A stretch of DNA of 64,000 bases from Porticoccaceae bacterium (GCA_024644595.1 JAHEHL010000002.1:537774-601773), one strand, 5' to 3'; counted from the first letter of the stretch, positions 38,522 through 48,622 are shown. Numbers and translations are program-made. The notes: generated by a model from the sequence alone, not told the origin.

Positions 38522-38962
38522 TTAATGGTCAAGCTTGCCGAGCACTGCCTGCAGTGCCAGCTGGTAACTTTTCGCGCCAAAGCCGCAAATCACGCCTTCG
38601 GCAACGTCGGAAAAATAGGAATGGTGACGAAATGCTTCGCGCGCGTAAACGTTGGACAGGTGCACTTCGATAAACGGTATTTCAACGCCTAGCAGAGCGT
38701 CACGCAGAGCGATGCTGGTATGGGTGAAAGCGCCGGGATTGATAATAATAAAGGCGACACCCTCTGTTTTGGCATCGTGGATTTTCTGTATCAGTTCGAA
38801 CTCAGCATTGCTCTGTAGCGCAGTCAGGCTGTGGCCAGCCTCTGCAGCTTGTGCGATTAACGCTTGATTGATTTGGTCCAGTGATTCGGCGCCGTAAATT
38901 TCCGGCTCGCGGGATCCGAGTAAATTGAGATTTGGGCCGTGGAGTACCAGAAGAGAAGCCAT
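38522..38962 (-). CDS. aroQ: 3-dehydroquinate dehydratase, type II
   Basis: Shikimate-pathway enzyme, 146 residues. [20 protein letters not shown] at the start carries the active-site loop (Arg, Tyr). [32 protein letters not shown] (catalytic His) and [18 protein letters not shown] follow. It is the first gene of the aroQ-accB-accC operon, a common gammaproteobacterial order. Confidence 0.96.
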   Translation of the reverse strand: MASLLVLHGPNLNLLGSREPEIYGAESLDQINQALIAQAAEAGHSLTALQSNAEFELIQKIHDAKTEGVAFIIINPGAFTHTSIALRDALLGVEIPFIEVHLSNVYAREAFRHHSYFSDVAEGVICGFGAKSYQLALQAVLGKLDH

Positions 38963-39239
38963 TGCGAGTCTCGATCAGTGTTGTTCAGTAGATCAAAGAA
39001 GTCTGCCCGAAAACAAAACCGCTGTCCACGAATAGTTTAAGAAATGACATTTTCGACGACATTTCCCGAAAATGACGACCATATTGGGCAGAATACTGAG
39101 TTTTTGTCTGGTCATTTCGATGCTGAAAACCGACGTTAGACGCTTTTAGCGTGGTTTTCGAAGCGCATATTGGTCTAAAGTCTTAAAAGTCGGCTAACGT
39201 CGAAGAAATGGCTTATTAATGTAGCTAAAATACCCTAAA
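38963..39239. promoter_or_regulatory. Non-coding gap rich in inverted repeats upstream of aroQ-accBC
   Basis: 277 bp with no credible gene. It holds CATTTTCG/CGAAAATG arms (39048-39055 and 39067-39074) and a long-range perfect 9-bp inverted repeat CGACGTTAG/CTAACGTCG (39131-39139 and 39194-39202). A nested ACGC-TTTTA-GCGT hairpin (39140-39152) lies inside. The aroQ operon promoter must lie here, and dsbD ends just beyond. A structured leader RNA is possible. Confidence 0.4.
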
Positions 39240-40982
39240 TTAGTCTAAAGCCTTATTTAAATAGCCGATAACCATGGATTCAGTGAGAATTTGGGGTAAA
39301 ACCTGGGCATCACCCGAACCTTTTGGGTAGATCAGGTAGAGCGGTACGCCGCTGCGATTAAAGCGTTGCAATAGTTCAGTGATTTCGGGATCGCTGTTGG
39401 TCCAATCCCCTTTGAGATAGGTAATGTTGTTGTCTCGCATTAACTGGAGAACTTTGTCCGAGCTGAGTGCGACCCGTTCATTCACCAGGCAGGTAATGCA
39501 CCAGTCTGCGGTCAAATTGATAAACACCGGTTTATTGGTAGCACGCAGTTCGGCGAGCAATTGTGGTGAGTAAACAGTAAATTCAGGCTCGTTTTCCGTC
39601 TCAGACAAGGCGAGCAATGGTGCGGCCAGTGCTGCGCTGATAGCGAAGCTTGCGATTAGTCGGGTTGTTGGTTTGCTGTTAATCTTCCAGATCCATAGCC
39701 CCATCAGCAGCAGTATCAGCCCTACGATTACGGCGGCGGCGATATCAATCGAGGTTTGACGCCCAACTACCCAGAGCAACCAAACTGCAGAGAGATAGAT
39801 TGGGAATGCAAGAAATTGCTTAAACTGATCCATCCATGGTCCTGGTTTTGGCAGGTGCTGAGTGAGGCCGGGAATCCAGGCTAGAACAATAAACGGCAGT
39901 GCCATTCCCAGACCCAGGAAGGCGAATACGAGGAGTGCGATGCCTGAGGATTGACTAATAGCAAAGCCGAGTGCCGGGCCCATAAAGGGCGCGGTGCAGG
40001 GGCTGGCAATGGTGGTGGCGAGCACGCCAGTCATAAACGAGGATCGCAGACCTTCCTTGCGCTGAGGGCTCTGACCTAAAGACATCAAGCTGGTGCCGAT
40101 TTCCAGAAAGCCTGAGAGCCCAAGACCCATAACAAAAAACAGGTAGACCAGAAAGGTGACAAACAGTGGCGACTGCAGTTGAAATCCCCAGCCAATACTT
40201 TCGCCGGCCGCGCGCAATGACAGCATCGCAACGGCGATCGCGACAAAGCTGAGAACCACACCGGCGGTGTAAACCAGGCCGTGGATATGACGACTGTGCG
40301 GGGTTTTATGGTGGGCGGTAAAACTTAATACCTTGATCGAAAGAATCGGAAAAACACAGGGCATCAGATTGAGAATAAGACCCCCGGCCAGGGCAAACAG
40401 TAGCACCATTGGCAGCGGCAGGCTGGATTCTAAATGAGTTATTTCAGGCGGCTGAGCGTTGTCTGGCGGCTGGCTGCTTGTCTCAACGACACCACTTCGC
40501 AGATCAACAGTTAGCCATTGTTTATAGGGTGGGTAGCAAAGCCCGGCATCGGCACAACCCTGTGATTCAATCTGCAGATTCAGTTGAGAAGACGAGGAGG
40601 TAAATGGGAGCTCGACGCTGGTCTGTCGGTAATATACTTCCAGCTCTTGTTCGAAATAGTCATCCCATTTCACCAGGCCGGTTTCGTACTGCGGCTCAGT
40701 TAAAACGGTGCCGTCGTCCAGAGAGTTAAATTTAAAGCGATCACGGTATAAATAGTAGCCATCGCGAATAGTCCAGTTGAACAGCAGCCGCTCTGCTTCG
40801 ACCACTACCCTGACAGAATAGGCTTGTTCAACCGGAACAAATTCAGCGCTCCCGGCCGCCGTTGTCAGGCTGTTGCTTTTTGCCCCGCCGAGAAAATCCT
40901 CTGCCAGTACAGTGCCGCAGGCAAAGACAAGGGGCAGGCTTAATAAAAAATTCCGCAGCAGGTTTTGTGAGCCTTTGTTCAT
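39240..40982 (-). CDS. dsbD: Thiol:disulfide interchange protein DsbD
   Basis: Carries electrons from cytoplasmic thioredoxin to the periplasm to keep DsbC and apocytochromes reduced; 580 residues. A signal peptide (MNKGSQNLLRNFLLSLPLVF) leads into the periplasmic alpha domain with SQGCADAGLCYPP. Eight membrane helices follow, with redox cysteines in LMPCVFPI and ASPCTAPFMGP. A C-terminal thioredoxin-like gamma domain has DWCITC. All three cysteine pairs are intact. I chose the ATG at 40982 because the signal peptide is then normal; an ATG at 41015 would add eleven residues without a better ribosome-binding site. Confidence 0.93.
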   Translation of the reverse strand: MNKGSQNLLRNFLLSLPLVFACGTVLAEDFLGGAKSNSLTTAAGSAEFVPVEQAYSVRVVVEAERLLFNWTIRDGYYLYRDRFKFNSLDDGTVLTEPQYETGLVKWDDYFEQELEVYYRQTSVELPFTSSSSQLNLQIESQGCADAGLCYPPYKQWLTVDLRSGVVETSSQPPDNAQPPEITHLESSLPLPMVLLFALAGGLILNLMPCVFPILSIKVLSFTAHHKTPHSRHIHGLVYTAGVVLSFVAIAVAMLSLRAAGESIGWGFQLQSPLFVTFLVYLFFVMGLGLSGFLEIGTSLMSLGQSPQRKEGLRSSFMTGVLATTIASPCTAPFMGPALGFAISQSSGIALLVFAFLGLGMALPFIVLAWIPGLTQHLPKPGPWMDQFKQFLAFPIYLSAVWLLWVVGRQTSIDIAAAVIVGLILLLMGLWIWKINSKPTTRLIASFAISAALAAPLLALSETENEPEFTVYSPQLLAELRATNKPVFINLTADWCITCLVNERVALSSDKVLQLMRDNNITYLKGDWTNSDPEITELLQRFNRSGVPLYLIYPKGSGDAQVLPQILTESMVIGYLNKALD

Positions 40983-41178
40983 AATCAATCCAGGGTAAAT
41001 CGTCATCTTATTCATGGCTGTATTTTAGCGTTGCGCTAGTATAATGCAGGGTAGTACGTCCGCGCCCGCTAAACTGGTTTCAAGTGTCACGCCGTATTAG
41101 TACCGGATCATAAAACTGAATGTTGCATTTAGCGTCGAGGGAGTTCGCCGAGCGCTAATATATTTAACGAGGAAATCT

Positions 41179-41697
41179 ATGAATAACCGCCTAACTTACC
41201 CGCTTCTGGTTGCTTTCAGTGCTGCTTTCACCTGCTTGACAACGGTAGCTGGTGAGCTGTCTGTGACTAATGCCACTGTTCGTGCCATGCCTCCGGGTCA
41301 GACAACCACAGCGGCCTATCTGTCAGTAACCAATGGTGGCGACAAGGCCTGCGTCCTGGTAGGTGGACGTACAGCGATTGCCGGCAAGGTAGCGATCCAC
41401 CAGCATCAGCACAGTGATGGGATGATGAAAATGCGCCCGGTTGCCTCGCTGGCTGTCGAGCCAGATGAGACCTTGGTATTTCAGCCTGGCGGCTATCATT
41501 TGATGTTATTTGATCTGCAGGCTCCGCTTATGCCAGGTGAAACGCACAGTATTACGCTTGTGTCTGAAAATTGTGGTGAAGCTCTGGTAACCGCCGAAGT
41601 TCAAAGCCTGCTGCAGAAGTCTGCTCCAATCACGCCAATGAAACACCACGCTGGACATAATATGCACTCAGGGCATTCCACTGGTGACCGTAAATGA
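41179..41697 (+). CDS. Periplasmic copper chaperone PCu(A)C
   Basis: 172 residues: a signal peptide (about 1-24, ending TVAG) and a cupredoxin-like DUF461 domain. The copper ligands of the family are visible in AIHQH...GMMKMRPV and PGGYHLMLFDL. A His/Met-rich tail (HHAGHNMHSGHS) adds further likely copper sites. Such proteins deliver Cu(I) to cytochrome oxidase. The following DUF2333 gene overlaps by 4 bp, so the two are translationally coupled. GAGGAAA precedes the ATG. Confidence 0.9.
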   Translation: MNNRLTYPLLVAFSAAFTCLTTVAGELSVTNATVRAMPPGQTTTAAYLSVTNGGDKACVLVGGRTAIAGKVAIHQHQHSDGMMKMRPVASLAVEPDETLVFQPGGYHLMLFDLQAPLMPGETHSITLVSENCGEALVTAEVQSLLQKSAPITPMKHHAGHNMHSGHSTGDRK

Positions 41698-42764
41698 AAT
41701 TCTGGCATCGTCTTCCACTGGGCGGGCGCAAACCCTTTCTCGCACCCAGTGACAAAATATCCGATCAACTGGTTGGCCGCGCAAGCCCGGGTTATGTGGG
41801 TTATGGTTTTGCTGCATTGTTTGTTATCGGTCTAGTCTTGGTTGGTCTTGGCTGGTACTGGAGTGATGAACCAGAGCTGTTTGATGTTCGCGTCGAAACT
41901 GAGCGTGCCCTTGCTGGCAAACCACTGGTGGTGGGAGCGACCACTACTGCTACATTGATTCACACTATTGATGTGTTGTTGAAGAAGCCGGGAGGATATT
42001 TAAGTAATGACATGATGCCCCCCGGGGTTTGGCTGGACAATATTCCAAGTTGGGAGTTTGGTGTGTTGGTTCAGATTCGCGATCTCAGCAAAGCCAATCG
42101 CGAAGCCTTTAGTCGCTCACAGTCGCAGTCGACAGAAGATCCGGATCTGGCTATTGCTGAGCCCAGGTTGCATATCGATCATCGCAGCTGGGCCGTGCCC
42201 TGGCCGGAATCCGAATATGCTGATGGGCAAAAATATCTGGCTCGATATCTTGATCGGTTGGCTGATAGCAATGCGCCCGAGGCACAGTTTTTTGCTCGAG
42301 CCGACAACATCCGCTATTGGTTGAGCACTGTCGAAACCAGGCTCGGCAGTCTCTCGCAGAGATTATCTGCCAGTGTGGGTCAGCGACGTATTAACACTGA
42401 TCTCTCAGGTGATGCCGCGGGTCGCCAGTCGACGCGGACGGCGGGGGAGATTGATGTAAAGACTGGTTGGATGCAAATTGATAATGTTTTTTACGAGGCC
42501 CGCGGCACCAGTTGGGCACTGTTACACTTTTTGAAAGCGGTTGAAGTGGATTTTGCTGATGTGCTTCAGCGCAAGAACGCTATAGCCAGTTTGCAGCAGA
42601 TTATCCGTGAACTGGAAATGAGTCAGCAGCCGGTTAAAACACCGGTTATTGTTAATGGAGAGGGCTTTGGCCTGTTGGCAAATCACTCGCTGGTCATGGC
42701 CTCTTATATCAGTCGCGCCAATGCCGCGATTATCGATCTGCGGGAGCTGCTCTCTCAGGGATAA
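41694..42764 (+). CDS. DUF2333 membrane protein
   Basis: 356 residues with one membrane helix near the N-terminus (about 37-57, GFAALFVIGLVLVGLGWYW) and a large periplasmic domain. VGATTTATLIHTIDVLL, GGYLSNDMMPPG, DNIPSWEFGVL and RGTSWALLHFLKAVE are the DUF2333 signature regions. Function unknown. Start overlaps the stop of the copper chaperone gene (ATGA). Confidence 0.87.
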   Translation: MKFWHRLPLGGRKPFLAPSDKISDQLVGRASPGYVGYGFAALFVIGLVLVGLGWYWSDEPELFDVRVETERALAGKPLVVGATTTATLIHTIDVLLKKPGGYLSNDMMPPGVWLDNIPSWEFGVLVQIRDLSKANREAFSRSQSQSTEDPDLAIAEPRLHIDHRSWAVPWPESEYADGQKYLARYLDRLADSNAPEAQFFARADNIRYWLSTVETRLGSLSQRLSASVGQRRINTDLSGDAAGRQSTRTAGEIDVKTGWMQIDNVFYEARGTSWALLHFLKAVEVDFADVLQRKNAIASLQQIIRELEMSQQPVKTPVIVNGEGFGLLANHSLVMASYISRANAAIIDLRELLSQG

Positions 42765-42818
42765 ATTCCAAAAGCCAGGGAGGCTTGAAAGGATGCGAAG
42801 GACAAGGCGTTATCAGGG

Positions 42819-42947
42819 ATGAATGAGATCTTCCATATACAAGAAGTCGGTGGTGCGGGCTCTGAGCTGAGCCGGGCCCTCGTGGCGGCGCGCCTGCAGG
42901 GCAATCTCAAGGTAAGCGTTTCTATGGGCTATTTCCCGCTCTGCTAG
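42819..42947 (+). pseudogene. Probable 5' end of the PAS-GGDEF-EAL gene, out of frame
   Basis: From ATG 42819 a frame reads MNEIFHIQEVGGAGSELSRA and on through AARLQGNLK, then runs into a short odd tail and a TAG at 42945. The -1 frame from about 42914 reads coding-like RFYGLFPALLGSAF and continues without break into the big regulator gene. One missing base between about 42905 and 42920 would join both. Either a real frameshift or a sequencing error. Confidence 0.55.
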
Positions 42948-42967
42948 GCAGTGCATTTTCCGCCGAG

Positions 42968-45271
42968 TTGCATCAAATTATAAATTCTGCAGGCGGTCGC
43001 AGCTTTACTCGGCCGACGGAAGATCACCTGCTAAATCAATTTGCTGATGCCTTCTCTCGCGATGGCTCTGCCCTGGTAAAAGCGTCAATGGGTGCCTATG
43101 CCGATGGCTCAAATATCTACGCATTGATTCAGTTTGAATTCCAAAACCCTGCCAAATCCGGCCTCGCCAATGCAGTAGAAAAACATTCGCCAGACAGCCC
43201 TGCGGCAATCGCCGCAGGTAAAAAGCATGGTGGCGATAGTGTTTATATCGATAGCAGCTCTGCTTACCTGGTCACCGATCGCTTCGGCTTTATCGCCAGC
43301 ATCAGTCCTAGCGCCCAGGCCCTGTTTGGCTATAGTTCTGGCTCAGACGGTGAGCTATTAATTGGCAGTTCGGTGCGCACTCTGTTTCCCGGCCTCGATG
43401 GGTTGCAAGGGTTTGACCTGGTGGAAAATATCGGCAATCTGATAGCACTCCATAATCAGGGTTACCTGTTAGCTGCAACAGCGCGAGGCGAGAGCCGCTA
43501 TCTGGATATTAAATTATTTCATTCAGCGAAGGACCAGGATCAGTTGATCGTTCTCTGTACTGACTGCACAGAGGTCAGTCAGCAGGCAGATGAATTGCTC
43601 AATCGGGGGCAGCTGTTTGACCTCACGTCGCAACATATTGCCGACGGAATCGCGCTGGTTGATGCGGAGGGGTTTCTGCTCGAGATAAACCCGATTGCCG
43701 AGCAGCTCCTCGGCTTCACTCTCGACAAATCTAAACCTCAGCAAATTCATATCGCCATGCCTCTGGCCAATGAGGAGACCGGAGTAGCGGTGACACCAGT
43801 TCATGATGCCCTGAACAAGGCGATGAATATTGAGTCCGATCAGTCATTGCTATTGAAAGTGCGCGGTGCAACGCCGTTGAGTGTTTCAGTCTCGGCATTT
43901 CCGCTGCGCGACGCGATGGGTCGAATCAATAAATGCCTGGTTGTATTCAGGCCGCTCAGTGAAGCGCGCAGGGTATCCAGTCGTCTTAAATGGCAAGCGA
44001 TGCATGACACATTGACTGGCTTACCGAATCGCGCCTCGCTGTCTAAGCGGCTCCAGAAAGCCATCGAAATTGCTCGTCTTGAGGGTGCAATTCACGCGCT
44101 GCTGTATATCGATTTATACAACTTTTCAGTTATTAATGACACCAGTGGCCACACCGCCGGTGATGAACTGCTGAAACAGTTTGGGCAATTGCTGATCCGG
44201 ATCGCCGGGCCCAGTGATATCGTTGCGCGTATCGGCAATGATGAGTTTGCGCTGTTGCTTCATCGGGTTAATTACGACAAGGCGATGATGCTTGCGGAAC
44301 GCATTCTCTCAGAACTAAAAGAGCTGCATGTCCCCTGGGAAGGAGAGATGCTAAAAATTGGCGCCAGCATCGGCGCCATATTGATCGACGAAACCGCGCT
44401 GTCGGATATTGATCTGATGATCTCGGCTGGCTCTTCCTGTGCAACTGCCCGCGACAAAGGCCGCAATAAGATTCACTTTCAGTCCTATAACGAAGAGGTT
44501 GCCAGGCGTCGAAGCCTGGCAACCAGTATGCCTAAGATTGTCTCGGCACTGGACGAGGACCGCTTTACGTTATTTGCCCAACCAATTGTGCCAATCAATG
44601 GCATCACAGCTTCGGCGAAATGTTATGAAGTGCTGGTGCGGATGCGTGACAGTGATGGCAGCATTTTGCCGCCCTCGGAATTTATTCCCGGCGCAGAGCA
44701 TTTTTCATTGATTGATGATCTCGATAAATGGGTCTTTAGCCACTCTTTGAAATTTCTTCAGAGACTACAGGCTAAGGGGTCACAGCTACCATTGCTATCG
44801 GTTAATCTCTCTGGCAGCACAGTGGGTGACGAGAATGCGATCGATTATATTCTCAAAGGTTTCAGTGAAACCGGGATCGCGCCAAAACATATTCAGTTTG
44901 AGATCACCGAGACTGCCGCAGTAAAACATTTGCATGAGGCCAAGCGACTGATCTCAACCCTGCGCTCGGTGGGCGTGTCGATTGCGCTGGATGATTTTGG
45001 CAGCGGCTTGTCGTCATTTGCCTATTTGAAAGAGCTGCCGATCGACTGCCTAAAAATTGATTCGAGCTTTATTCACACTATGGAAAACAGCGATGTGGAC
45101 TATTCGGTGGTGAGCACGATTAACCATCTCGGCCATATTATGGGTATCACCACAGTGGCCGAGGGCGTCGAAAACGAAAAGCAGTTGCAGCTGCTGAAGA
45201 AGATTGGTGTCGATTACCTGCAGGGGTTTCTGTTTCAGCATCCGCAACCGCTCAATCAGATCAGCCGTTAA
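42968..45271 (+). CDS. PAS-GGDEF-EAL cyclic-di-GMP signalling protein
   Basis: 767 residues counted from TTG 42968, the first usable start in this frame. There is no ribosome-binding site there, so the true N-terminus is probably upstream (see the 42819 fragment). Order: an N-terminal low-similarity segment, a PAS domain (YLVTDRFGFIASISPSAQ), a second PAS (GIALVDAEGFLLEINP), GGDEF, EAL. The diguanylate cyclase site reads RIGNDEFAL, so GGDEF is degenerate. In the phosphodiesterase, EAL is EVL (YEVLVRMR), but SVNLSG, EITET, DDFGSG, LKID and AEGVE are kept. This suggests an active phosphodiesterase with a regulatory GGDEF. No membrane segment is seen. Confidence 0.88.
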   Translation: MHQIINSAGGRSFTRPTEDHLLNQFADAFSRDGSALVKASMGAYADGSNIYALIQFEFQNPAKSGLANAVEKHSPDSPAAIAAGKKHGGDSVYIDSSSAYLVTDRFGFIASISPSAQALFGYSSGSDGELLIGSSVRTLFPGLDGLQGFDLVENIGNLIALHNQGYLLAATARGESRYLDIKLFHSAKDQDQLIVLCTDCTEVSQQADELLNRGQLFDLTSQHIADGIALVDAEGFLLEINPIAEQLLGFTLDKSKPQQIHIAMPLANEETGVAVTPVHDALNKAMNIESDQSLLLKVRGATPLSVSVSAFPLRDAMGRINKCLVVFRPLSEARRVSSRLKWQAMHDTLTGLPNRASLSKRLQKAIEIARLEGAIHALLYIDLYNFSVINDTSGHTAGDELLKQFGQLLIRIAGPSDIVARIGNDEFALLLHRVNYDKAMMLAERILSELKELHVPWEGEMLKIGASIGAILIDETALSDIDLMISAGSSCATARDKGRNKIHFQSYNEEVARRRSLATSMPKIVSALDEDRFTLFAQPIVPINGITASAKCYEVLVRMRDSDGSILPPSEFIPGAEHFSLIDDLDKWVFSHSLKFLQRLQAKGSQLPLLSVNLSGSTVGDENAIDYILKGFSETGIAPKHIQFEITETAAVKHLHEAKRLISTLRSVGVSIALDDFGSGLSSFAYLKELPIDCLKIDSSFIHTMENSDVDYSVVSTINHLGHIMGITTVAEGVENEKQLQLLKKIGVDYLQGFLFQHPQPLNQISR

Positions 45272-45287
45272 TCGAGCCCGCTAACGC

Positions 45288-46283
45288 TTACTGCAAGCCG
45301 TCCTTTAAACCAATGTACTCAGCACTGTGCAGGCGCGGACCATATTGGCTGACAACGGCGCTGGCCGCCCGGTTGGCAAACACAGCTGAAGAGAGGCACG
45401 AGTACCCCTGAGTGATACCGTATAGATAGGCTCCGGCAAACATATCACCCGCGCCATTGGTATCCACTGCGGTCACCGGTTGAGGCGGTGCGTGCAAATA
45501 ATCGGTACCGTCAAATACCACAGCGCCCTGACTGCCAAGAGTCACGGCAAACTGTGCTGCAGTCGTCTGTAAATGTTCAAGTGCCTGATCTAGATTGTCG
45601 GTTTTGCACCAGCTCAATGCTTCTTGTTTATTGCAAAACAGCAGATCAATACCGTTGCCGATAATTGCTTTTAAGCTTTCGTGGAAGTGTTCGACGATAC
45701 CGGGATCAGAAAGACTGAGAGCGATCTTGGTGCCCGCCGCCCTGGCGATATCGCAAGCTCGATGCACAGCTTGGAGGGAGCTCGCGCCGGTGACCAGATA
45801 GCCTTCAATATATAGATATTCTGAATTCTCAATCGCATCGGCGTGAATATCCGCAGTGGACAGATCAGCACTGGTGCCAAGGAAAGTATTCATCGTGCGG
45901 TCGGCATCGTCAGTAATCATCACCAGACACTTGCCAGTAATACCCTCTGTGATCTGTGCCTGTATGTTATGGTCGACGCCATTGTCGGCGAGGTCCTGCA
46001 AATAGAACTGGCCGTTTTCATCGCCGGCCACTTTGCAGGATAAAAAGCTTTTGCCACCAAATTGACTGAGTGAAATAACGGTGTTGGCGGCAGAGCCACC
46101 GCAGGCTCGCTTTGACATAACCAGATGGTCGCTGAGATTTTGCTGCAAGAAATGTTGGCGCTCCTCATCGACTAAAGTCATCAAGCCTTTTTCAATGCCA
46201 AGGGTATTGAGATCACTTTCACTGACTTCAATTTCCGTATCGACCAGAGCATTGCCCAGAGCACAAACATGATAAGTCATCAT
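45288..46283 (-). CDS. PfkB-family carbohydrate kinase, adenosine kinase-like
   Basis: Ribokinase-fold sugar or nucleoside kinase, 331 residues. CGGSAANTV and [16 protein letters not shown] near the N-terminus, NKQEALSW in the middle, and [16 protein letters not shown] (catalytic Asp, anion hole) near the C-terminus. The order of motifs fits the adenosine kinase-like subgroup common in proteobacteria. Substrate is not proven. Start overlaps the rpiA stop (ATGATGA), so the two are translationally coupled. Confidence 0.9.
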   Translation of the reverse strand: MMTYHVCALGNALVDTEIEVSESDLNTLGIEKGLMTLVDEERQHFLQQNLSDHLVMSKRACGGSAANTVISLSQFGGKSFLSCKVAGDENGQFYLQDLADNGVDHNIQAQITEGITGKCLVMITDDADRTMNTFLGTSADLSTADIHADAIENSEYLYIEGYLVTGASSLQAVHRACDIARAAGTKIALSLSDPGIVEHFHESLKAIIGNGIDLLFCNKQEALSWCKTDNLDQALEHLQTTAAQFAVTLGSQGAVVFDGTDYLHAPPQPVTAVDTNGAGDMFAGAYLYGITQGYSCLSSAVFANRAASAVVSQYGPRLHSAEYIGLKDGLQ

Positions 46284-46969
46284 ATTGCTTGTGCCTTTGC
46301 GCGATGGGTAACGATACCCTGTTGAGTGGCCAAGAATAAAATGTCTGCGGGTTTCAGTGCAAAGAACCCATTGGTGACGACACCGGTGATCTGATTAATC
46401 TTTTCTTCCAACGCTTTTGCTGATCCTACCGGGTAGAGATGATGGACGTCGATAATCTGGTTGCCATTATCGGTAATAACATTTTCTCGCCATACTGGAT
46501 CACCACCAAGCTTGACCAGCTCGCGTGCCACATAGCTGCGCGCCATAGGAATAACTTCTACTGGTAAGGGGAATTGACCAAGATGATCAACCCACTTACT
46601 TTCATCGGCAATACAAACAAATTCATTGGCCACGGCAGTAACAATTTTTTCCCGAGTCAGTGCCGCGCCGCCGCCTTTGATCAGTTCGAGGTGGGGGTTA
46701 GCCTCATCGGCACCATCGATATAGATCGCAATCTCAGAGGCTTCATTGAGTTCGATCACTTCAATACCGTGGTTGCGAAGCCGCTCGGCACTGGCCTCGG
46801 AGCTGGCTACCGCGGATTGGAAACAGTTCTTGTGCTCGGCGAGCAAGTCGATAAAACAGTTTGCAGTAGATCCGGTACCAATCCCGACAATGCTGTCCGC
46901 ATTTATTTTACTCAATGTGTATTCGACTGCTGCGGCAGCTACCGCACGTTTTAGTTGATCCTGATCCAC
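46280..46969 (-). CDS. rpiA: Ribose-5-phosphate isomerase A
   Basis: Interconverts ribose 5-phosphate and ribulose 5-phosphate; 229 residues. [14 protein letters not shown] (phosphate loop), [11 protein letters not shown] (catalytic Asp), [13 protein letters not shown] (catalytic Glu) and [10 protein letters not shown] are present. It is divergent from ilvA, an arrangement also found in Pseudomonas. With rpe at 19.8 kb, both pentose-phosphate isomerases are in the window. Confidence 0.97.
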   Translation of the reverse strand: MDQDQLKRAVAAAAVEYTLSKINADSIVGIGTGSTANCFIDLLAEHKNCFQSAVASSEASAERLRNHGIEVIELNEASEIAIYIDGADEANPHLELIKGGGAALTREKIVTAVANEFVCIADESKWVDHLGQFPLPVEVIPMARSYVARELVKLGGDPVWRENVITDNGNQIIDVHHLYPVGSAKALEEKINQITGVVTNGFFALKPADILFLATQQGIVTHRAKAQAI

Positions 46970-47107
46970 CCTTAACCTCGGCTTTTTTCGCTTATGAAGT
47001 CGAGGATTATACGGCGATCACCACAATAAAACAGATTGATTGCTTTCAGGGTGGCGTAAATGGGTTTATCAACTTATGATTCTTGAAAGTCAAAAGATGG
47101 AACCTCC

Positions 47108-48622
47108 ATGCCGCAAAAGTACATCAAAAAAATTCTCGATGCGCGTATCTATGATCTGGTAATCGAAACTCCGATTGATCCGGCTCCGCTGCTCTCAGGG
47201 CGATTGAAAAATCAGGTTTTGTTGAAGCGCGAAGATTTGCAGCCGGTCTTCTCGTTCAAGTTGCGTGGTGCCTATAACAAACTTCGTCAGCTGTCTGCTG
47301 AACAGCGAGCCAATGGCGTGATTGCCGCCTCTGCGGGCAATCACGCTCAGGGTTTGGCGTTAGCGGCAAAAAAGATGGGGGTGAAGGCTACTATAGTGAT
47401 GCCGAAAACCACTCCGCTTATCAAGGTCGATGCGGTGCGCGCCCGGGGTGCCAAAGTGGTGCTCATCGGCGATAGCTACGATGCCGCCTCAGCTCATGCA
47501 CAGAAATTGGTTGCAGAGAAGGGCATGGTCTATATCCACCCCTTTGATGACCCCGATGTAATTGCCGGGCAGGGCACTATCGGTATGGAAATCTTGCGCC
47601 AGCTGCCCGGAGCGCTCGACGTGATTTTTATCGCTGTCGGCGGCGGCGGCCTCTGCGCCGGCGTTGCAGCCTATGTTAAGTATGTGCGTCCGGATGTCAA
47701 AATCGTTGCCGTTGAAGCCGACGACAGCGCCTGTCTCGATGCTGCCATGAAAGCGGGTCGACGCGTGCGTTTAAAAGAGGTGGGTATTTTTGCTGACGGC
47801 ACTGCGGTGGCGCAAATTGGCAAGGAGACATTCCGACTGCTGAAAGATCTTGTCGATGAGGTGATTACCGTCACTACTGATGAAATCTGTGCGGCAATAA
47901 AAGATGTCTACAATGACACTCGCGCAATCTGTGAGCCCTCCGGAGCCATGGGTACTGCGGGGTTAAAGAAATATGTTGAGCAGCACGGTATTGAGGGGCA
48001 AACCTTACTGTCCATTCAATGTGGAGCCAATGTAGATTTTGATCGTCTGCGCTATATTTCCGAGCGCACAGAGATCGGTGAGAAACGCGAGGCGGTATTG
48101 GCGGTCACCATCGACGAAAAACCCGGCAGTTTTAAGTCTTTTTGCAAGTCCATGCACGGGCGCAATATCTCGGAATTTAACTATCGTTTTAACGATGCCA
48201 GCCAGGCGCATATTTTTGTCGGTGCACAGGTGGCTGGAGACGATGATCGCCATAATCTGGTCGCGGACCTTCTCGGGCAGGGTTACAGCGTTGTCGACAT
48301 GACCGAGAATGAATTGGCAAAATTGCATATCCGCCATATGGTCGGAGGGCGCTCACCGCAGGTCGGTGAGGAGCAGGTGTTCCGGTTTGAATTTCCCGAG
48401 CGTCCCGGCGCGTTGTTGAACTTTCTGACTCAGCTCGGTGGTGGCTTTAATATTTCGATGTTCCACTACCGCAATCACGGCTCTGCCTTTGGTCGCGTGC
48501 TGGTGGGGGTTCAGGCATCGAAAAAAGATCTCAAACAGCTCTCCGGGTTTCTCGACAATCTTGGCTATCAGTATGCCAACGAAACCGACAATCCGGCCTA
48601 CCAGTTTTTCCTCGGCTCCTAA
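47108..48622 (+). CDS. ilvA: Threonine ammonia-lyase (biosynthetic threonine deaminase)
   Basis: PLP enzyme making 2-oxobutanoate for isoleucine synthesis; 504 residues. The catalytic domain (about 1-320) has the PLP lysine in SFKLRGAYNK, ASAGNHAQG, and the glycine loop AVGGGGLCAG. The C-terminal regulatory domain has two ACT-like repeats, recognisable by KREAVLAVTIDEKPGSF and VFRFEFPERPGALLNF, so isoleucine/valine control is expected. It is convergent with pyk. Confidence 0.96.
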   Translation: MPQKYIKKILDARIYDLVIETPIDPAPLLSGRLKNQVLLKREDLQPVFSFKLRGAYNKLRQLSAEQRANGVIAASAGNHAQGLALAAKKMGVKATIVMPKTTPLIKVDAVRARGAKVVLIGDSYDAASAHAQKLVAEKGMVYIHPFDDPDVIAGQGTIGMEILRQLPGALDVIFIAVGGGGLCAGVAAYVKYVRPDVKIVAVEADDSACLDAAMKAGRRVRLKEVGIFADGTAVAQIGKETFRLLKDLVDEVITVTTDEICAAIKDVYNDTRAICEPSGAMGTAGLKKYVEQHGIEGQTLLSIQCGANVDFDRLRYISERTEIGEKREAVLAVTIDEKPGSFKSFCKSMHGRNISEFNYRFNDASQAHIFVGAQVAGDDDRHNLVADLLGQGYSVVDMTENELAKLHIRHMVGGRSPQVGEEQVFRFEFPERPGALLNFLTQLGGGFNISMFHYRNHGSAFGRVLVGVQASKKDLKQLSGFLDNLGYQYANETDNPAYQFFLGS

